Source of the DNA: Gemmatimonadota bacterium
Lineage (GTDB): Bacteria; ARS69
Length of the DNA stretch: 14,198 nucleotides
Assembly: GCA_021604925.1 (NCBI GenBank)
Contig: BQJX01000020.1
Location: 1 to 14,198 of the forward strand
Direction of reading: 5' to 3'
How positions within the stretch are numbered: the stretch's first letter is position 1; each line of letters opens with the position of its first letter. The notes beneath the pieces were generated by a model that was not told where the DNA came from, did not search any database, and saw only the letters and a list, made by a program, of their open reading frames with translations. This document shows positions 13,262-14,198 of this stretch, piece by piece. The position numbers and the translations under genes are program-made.

Positions 13262-13268
13262 GTTAGGC
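13262..13268 (+). other. Isolated attC right-core sequence GTTAGGC
   Basis: GGGCCGTTAGGCAACGG lies 16 bases after the preceding stop and 14 bases before the next start. It has consensus core sequence but no preceding arms. With the left half-site at 12552 it brackets the gene at 12598-13245. Confidence 0.4.
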
Positions 13269-13282
13269 AACGGAGGGTTAGC

Positions 13283-13864
13283 ATGCAGCCGGTCGGTGAT
13301 TCGAGGGTTGAGTATCCGGCCCCCACGCTGAGTGATGGCATTGTGCGACTGCGGAGTTGGGGGCTCAGCGACTTGGAGTGCATCGAGGAGGCCAGCCGAG
13401 ATCCCGTGATCCCTGGTGGCACCAGCGTACCCGTGCCGTACTCGGACGCTGAAGGACGCGCCTTCATCGAGCGGTGTCGGGCGCACTTGACGAATGGCAC
13501 GGGGTTGGCTCAGGCCATCACCGACGCGACTTGCGATCGGGCGGTCGGGCAACTGGTGTTGCTGTTCCGCCATCCTCCCGCAGGCAGGCATGTTGCTGGC
13601 GTTGGCTACTGGGTAATCGAGAGTGCACGTAGGCGTGGCTTCGCAACGCGCGCAGTGCGATTGCTGGTGAACTGGGCGCTGCAGCACACGAGCATCAGGA
13701 GGCTTGAGGCACTTGCGGAGCCCGAGAACGTGCCCTCGCGTCGGGTGCTTGAGGCAGCCGGATTCCAGGAGGAGGGGGTCTTGCGCTCGTACTTGGGCGT
13801 CGACAGTGATGCGGTCATGTACTCAGTCATTCCACCGATTCCTGCAGACGGAAACCCGCTTTGA
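13283..13864 (+). CDS. GNAT-family N-acetyltransferase (RimJ/RimL-like)
   Basis: The 193-residue product has the acetyl-CoA loop RRRGFATRAVRLLVNWAL (R-x-x-G-x-A, about residues 115-132) and the helix/strand PENVPSRRVLEAAGFQEEGV (about 150-169). A strand, GVGYWVI, lies before the loop. The N-terminal DGIVRLRSWGLSDLECIEEA is the usual RimJ/RimL opening. The family acetylates ribosomal-protein N-termini, antibiotics or small amines; the target is not evident. ATG 13283 follows GGAGGG in the leader it shares with paralogue B. It is only distantly similar to the GNAT at 2528, so it was acquired separately rather than duplicated. Confidence 0.85.
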   Translation: MQPVGDSRVEYPAPTLSDGIVRLRSWGLSDLECIEEASRDPVIPGGTSVPVPYSDAEGRAFIERCRAHLTNGTGLAQAITDATCDRAVGQLVLLFRHPPAGRHVAGVGYWVIESARRRGFATRAVRLLVNWALQHTSIRRLEALAEPENVPSRRVLEAAGFQEEGVLRSYLGVDSDAVMYSVIPPIPADGNPL

Positions 13865-13920
13865 GCGCGAGCACGGCGGGCGTGGTGTGCTGTCCCGGCT
13901 ACCTCTAGAGAGAGGCCGAG

Positions 13921-14007
13921 CGCCAACAACTCGTGCACCTGACAAACTCGCATTGCGTGTGACGCGTGGTCAGCCGCGGCGGGCGCGGAGGCCTGCACGC
14001 TGTGGGC
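13921..14007 (+). repeat. Possible attC site after the second GNAT (87 bp)
   Basis: CGCCAAC (13921-13927) could be a left core. CGTGCAC near 13932-13938 pairs with TGCACG near 13995-14000, and TGTGGGC (14001-14007) stands at the right-core position but lacks GTT. The site sits between the converging GNAT gene and the minus-strand tail. A small hairpin, CCTCT/AGAGG, lies at about 13902-13915. Evidence is modest. Confidence 0.4.
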
Positions 14008-14198
14008 TACGAATCCGGGTTGACATCGAAGGTGAACACGAGCGGTGGAAGATCGCTCTCGGCGTCCACGGACTCCACCCGAAGTGTATGCAGGCCGCCG
14101 GCGATCGGTTTGGAGGCGGTCAAGATCAACAGATGCGGCGAAGAGATCTCCCCGAACGGAAACGTCTGTGAAGAGAGCTCGTGGCCGGAGGAGTCAAG
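14007..14198 (-). CDS. C-terminal part of a minus-strand gene (partial, runs off the window)
   Basis: From the right edge, the minus strand is open for 63 codons to a TAG at 14009-14007. It reads LDSSGHELSSQTFPFGEISS, then PHLLILTASKPIAGGLHTLR and VESVDAESDLPPLVFTFDVN. The alternation of hydrophobic and polar residues is beta-rich, like an Ig-type or carbohydrate-binding module at the end of a secreted protein. No start is visible, and the full product is unknown. Its minus orientation next to an attC-like site recalls the block at 4353-8970. Confidence 0.6.
   Translation of the reverse strand, partial: LDSSGHELSSQTFPFGEISSPHLLILTASKPIAGGLHTLRVESVDAESDLPPLVFTFDVNPDS

Larger units (their letters stand above)
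1..14198 (+). mobile_element. Integron gene-cassette array (interior part, no integrase in window)
   Basis: About fourteen attC-like palindromes separate mostly + strand genes. All of them have the left core (RYYYAAC-like) on the left and the right core (GTTRRRY-like) on the right, so the sites share one orientation, as cassettes do after IntI-mediated insertion. Two sequence families are visible. Long sites of about 140 bp share the block GGCGCATACTG and a right arm CTGAAACCC. Shorter sites of 103-114 bp share CCCAACTAGCG and TTGCAGCCGA. High similarity even in the unpaired loops is characteristic of large sedentary chromosomal arrays. A different 63-bp site suggests at least one foreign cassette. 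No intI, attI or Pc is present. A covariance-model search for attC would settle the weaker sites. Confidence 0.85.

Noticed and set aside
1..14198. tRNA, rRNA, CRISPR arrays, transposase genes and intI
   Set aside because: I looked for tRNA arms, regularly spaced direct repeats, transposase motifs and tyrosine-recombinase motifs and saw none. The repeats present are palindromic attC-type elements without regular spacing.

Overview
This window reads as a stretch of an integron gene-cassette array. Genes, mostly small and single, lie mainly on the + strand and are separated by imperfect palindromes with attC (59-base-element) architecture. These have an RYYYAAC-type left core (R''), complementary L''/L' arms in which one arm lacks a single base (the usual extrahelical base), and a GTTRRRY-type right core (R'). 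Clear sites lie at 70-208, 1233-1335, 1751-1813, 2383-2523 and 10314-10427. Degenerate or partial ones lie at about 3056-3195, 3700-3793, 4154-4284, 9125-9266, 9830-9880, 11437-11475, 11836-11938, 12552-12585 and 13921-14007. No integrase gene, attI site or Pc promoter is visible, so this is the interior of an array or a detached cassette cluster.

Organism: a GC-rich, Gram-negative-type bacterium. One secreted protein ends in a FlgD-like or Por-type C-terminal sorting module, there is a lipoprotein with a TonB-C-like domain, and there is a signal-peptide TPR protein. These features suggest the FCB superphylum or a related uncultivated candidate phylum. That is inference only; nothing in the window fixes the taxonomy.

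Layout: 3-62, tail of an upstream cassette gene. 277-1203, compact RtcB-type RNA ligase. 1361-1795, four-helix membrane protein. 1862-2373, brnT-brnA toxin-antitoxin pair with its own promoter and operator. 2528-3061, GNAT acetyltransferase. 3199-3705, VOC/CatE-like protein. 3813-4085, antibiotic-biosynthesis-monooxygenase-fold protein. 4353-8970, three minus-strand genes (a P-loop uridine-kinase-like protein, a secreted TPR protein and a secreted beta-propeller protein) inside what looks like one roughly 5-kb unit bounded by attC-like sites. 9349-9678, unknown small protein. 9907-10323, lipoprotein with a TonB-C-like end. 10443-10853, unknown. 10895-11434, macro-domain deacetylase. 11500-11841 and 11947-12528, two tandem genes with a shared N-terminal module and unrelated C-termini. 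12598-13245, unknown protein with an FVHL...RGVY N-terminus. 13283-13864, second GNAT. 14007-14198, tail of a minus-strand gene.

Functional picture: apart from brnTA, the three-gene minus-strand block and the 10443/10895 pair, the genes do not form a pathway. They form a typical cassette repertoire of small acetyltransferases, fold-sharing enzymes, stabilising toxin-antitoxin genes, RNA or ADP-ribose repair enzymes and unknowns. Cassette stop codons often fall in or next to the R'' core, and ribosome-binding sites often lie just after the R' core.
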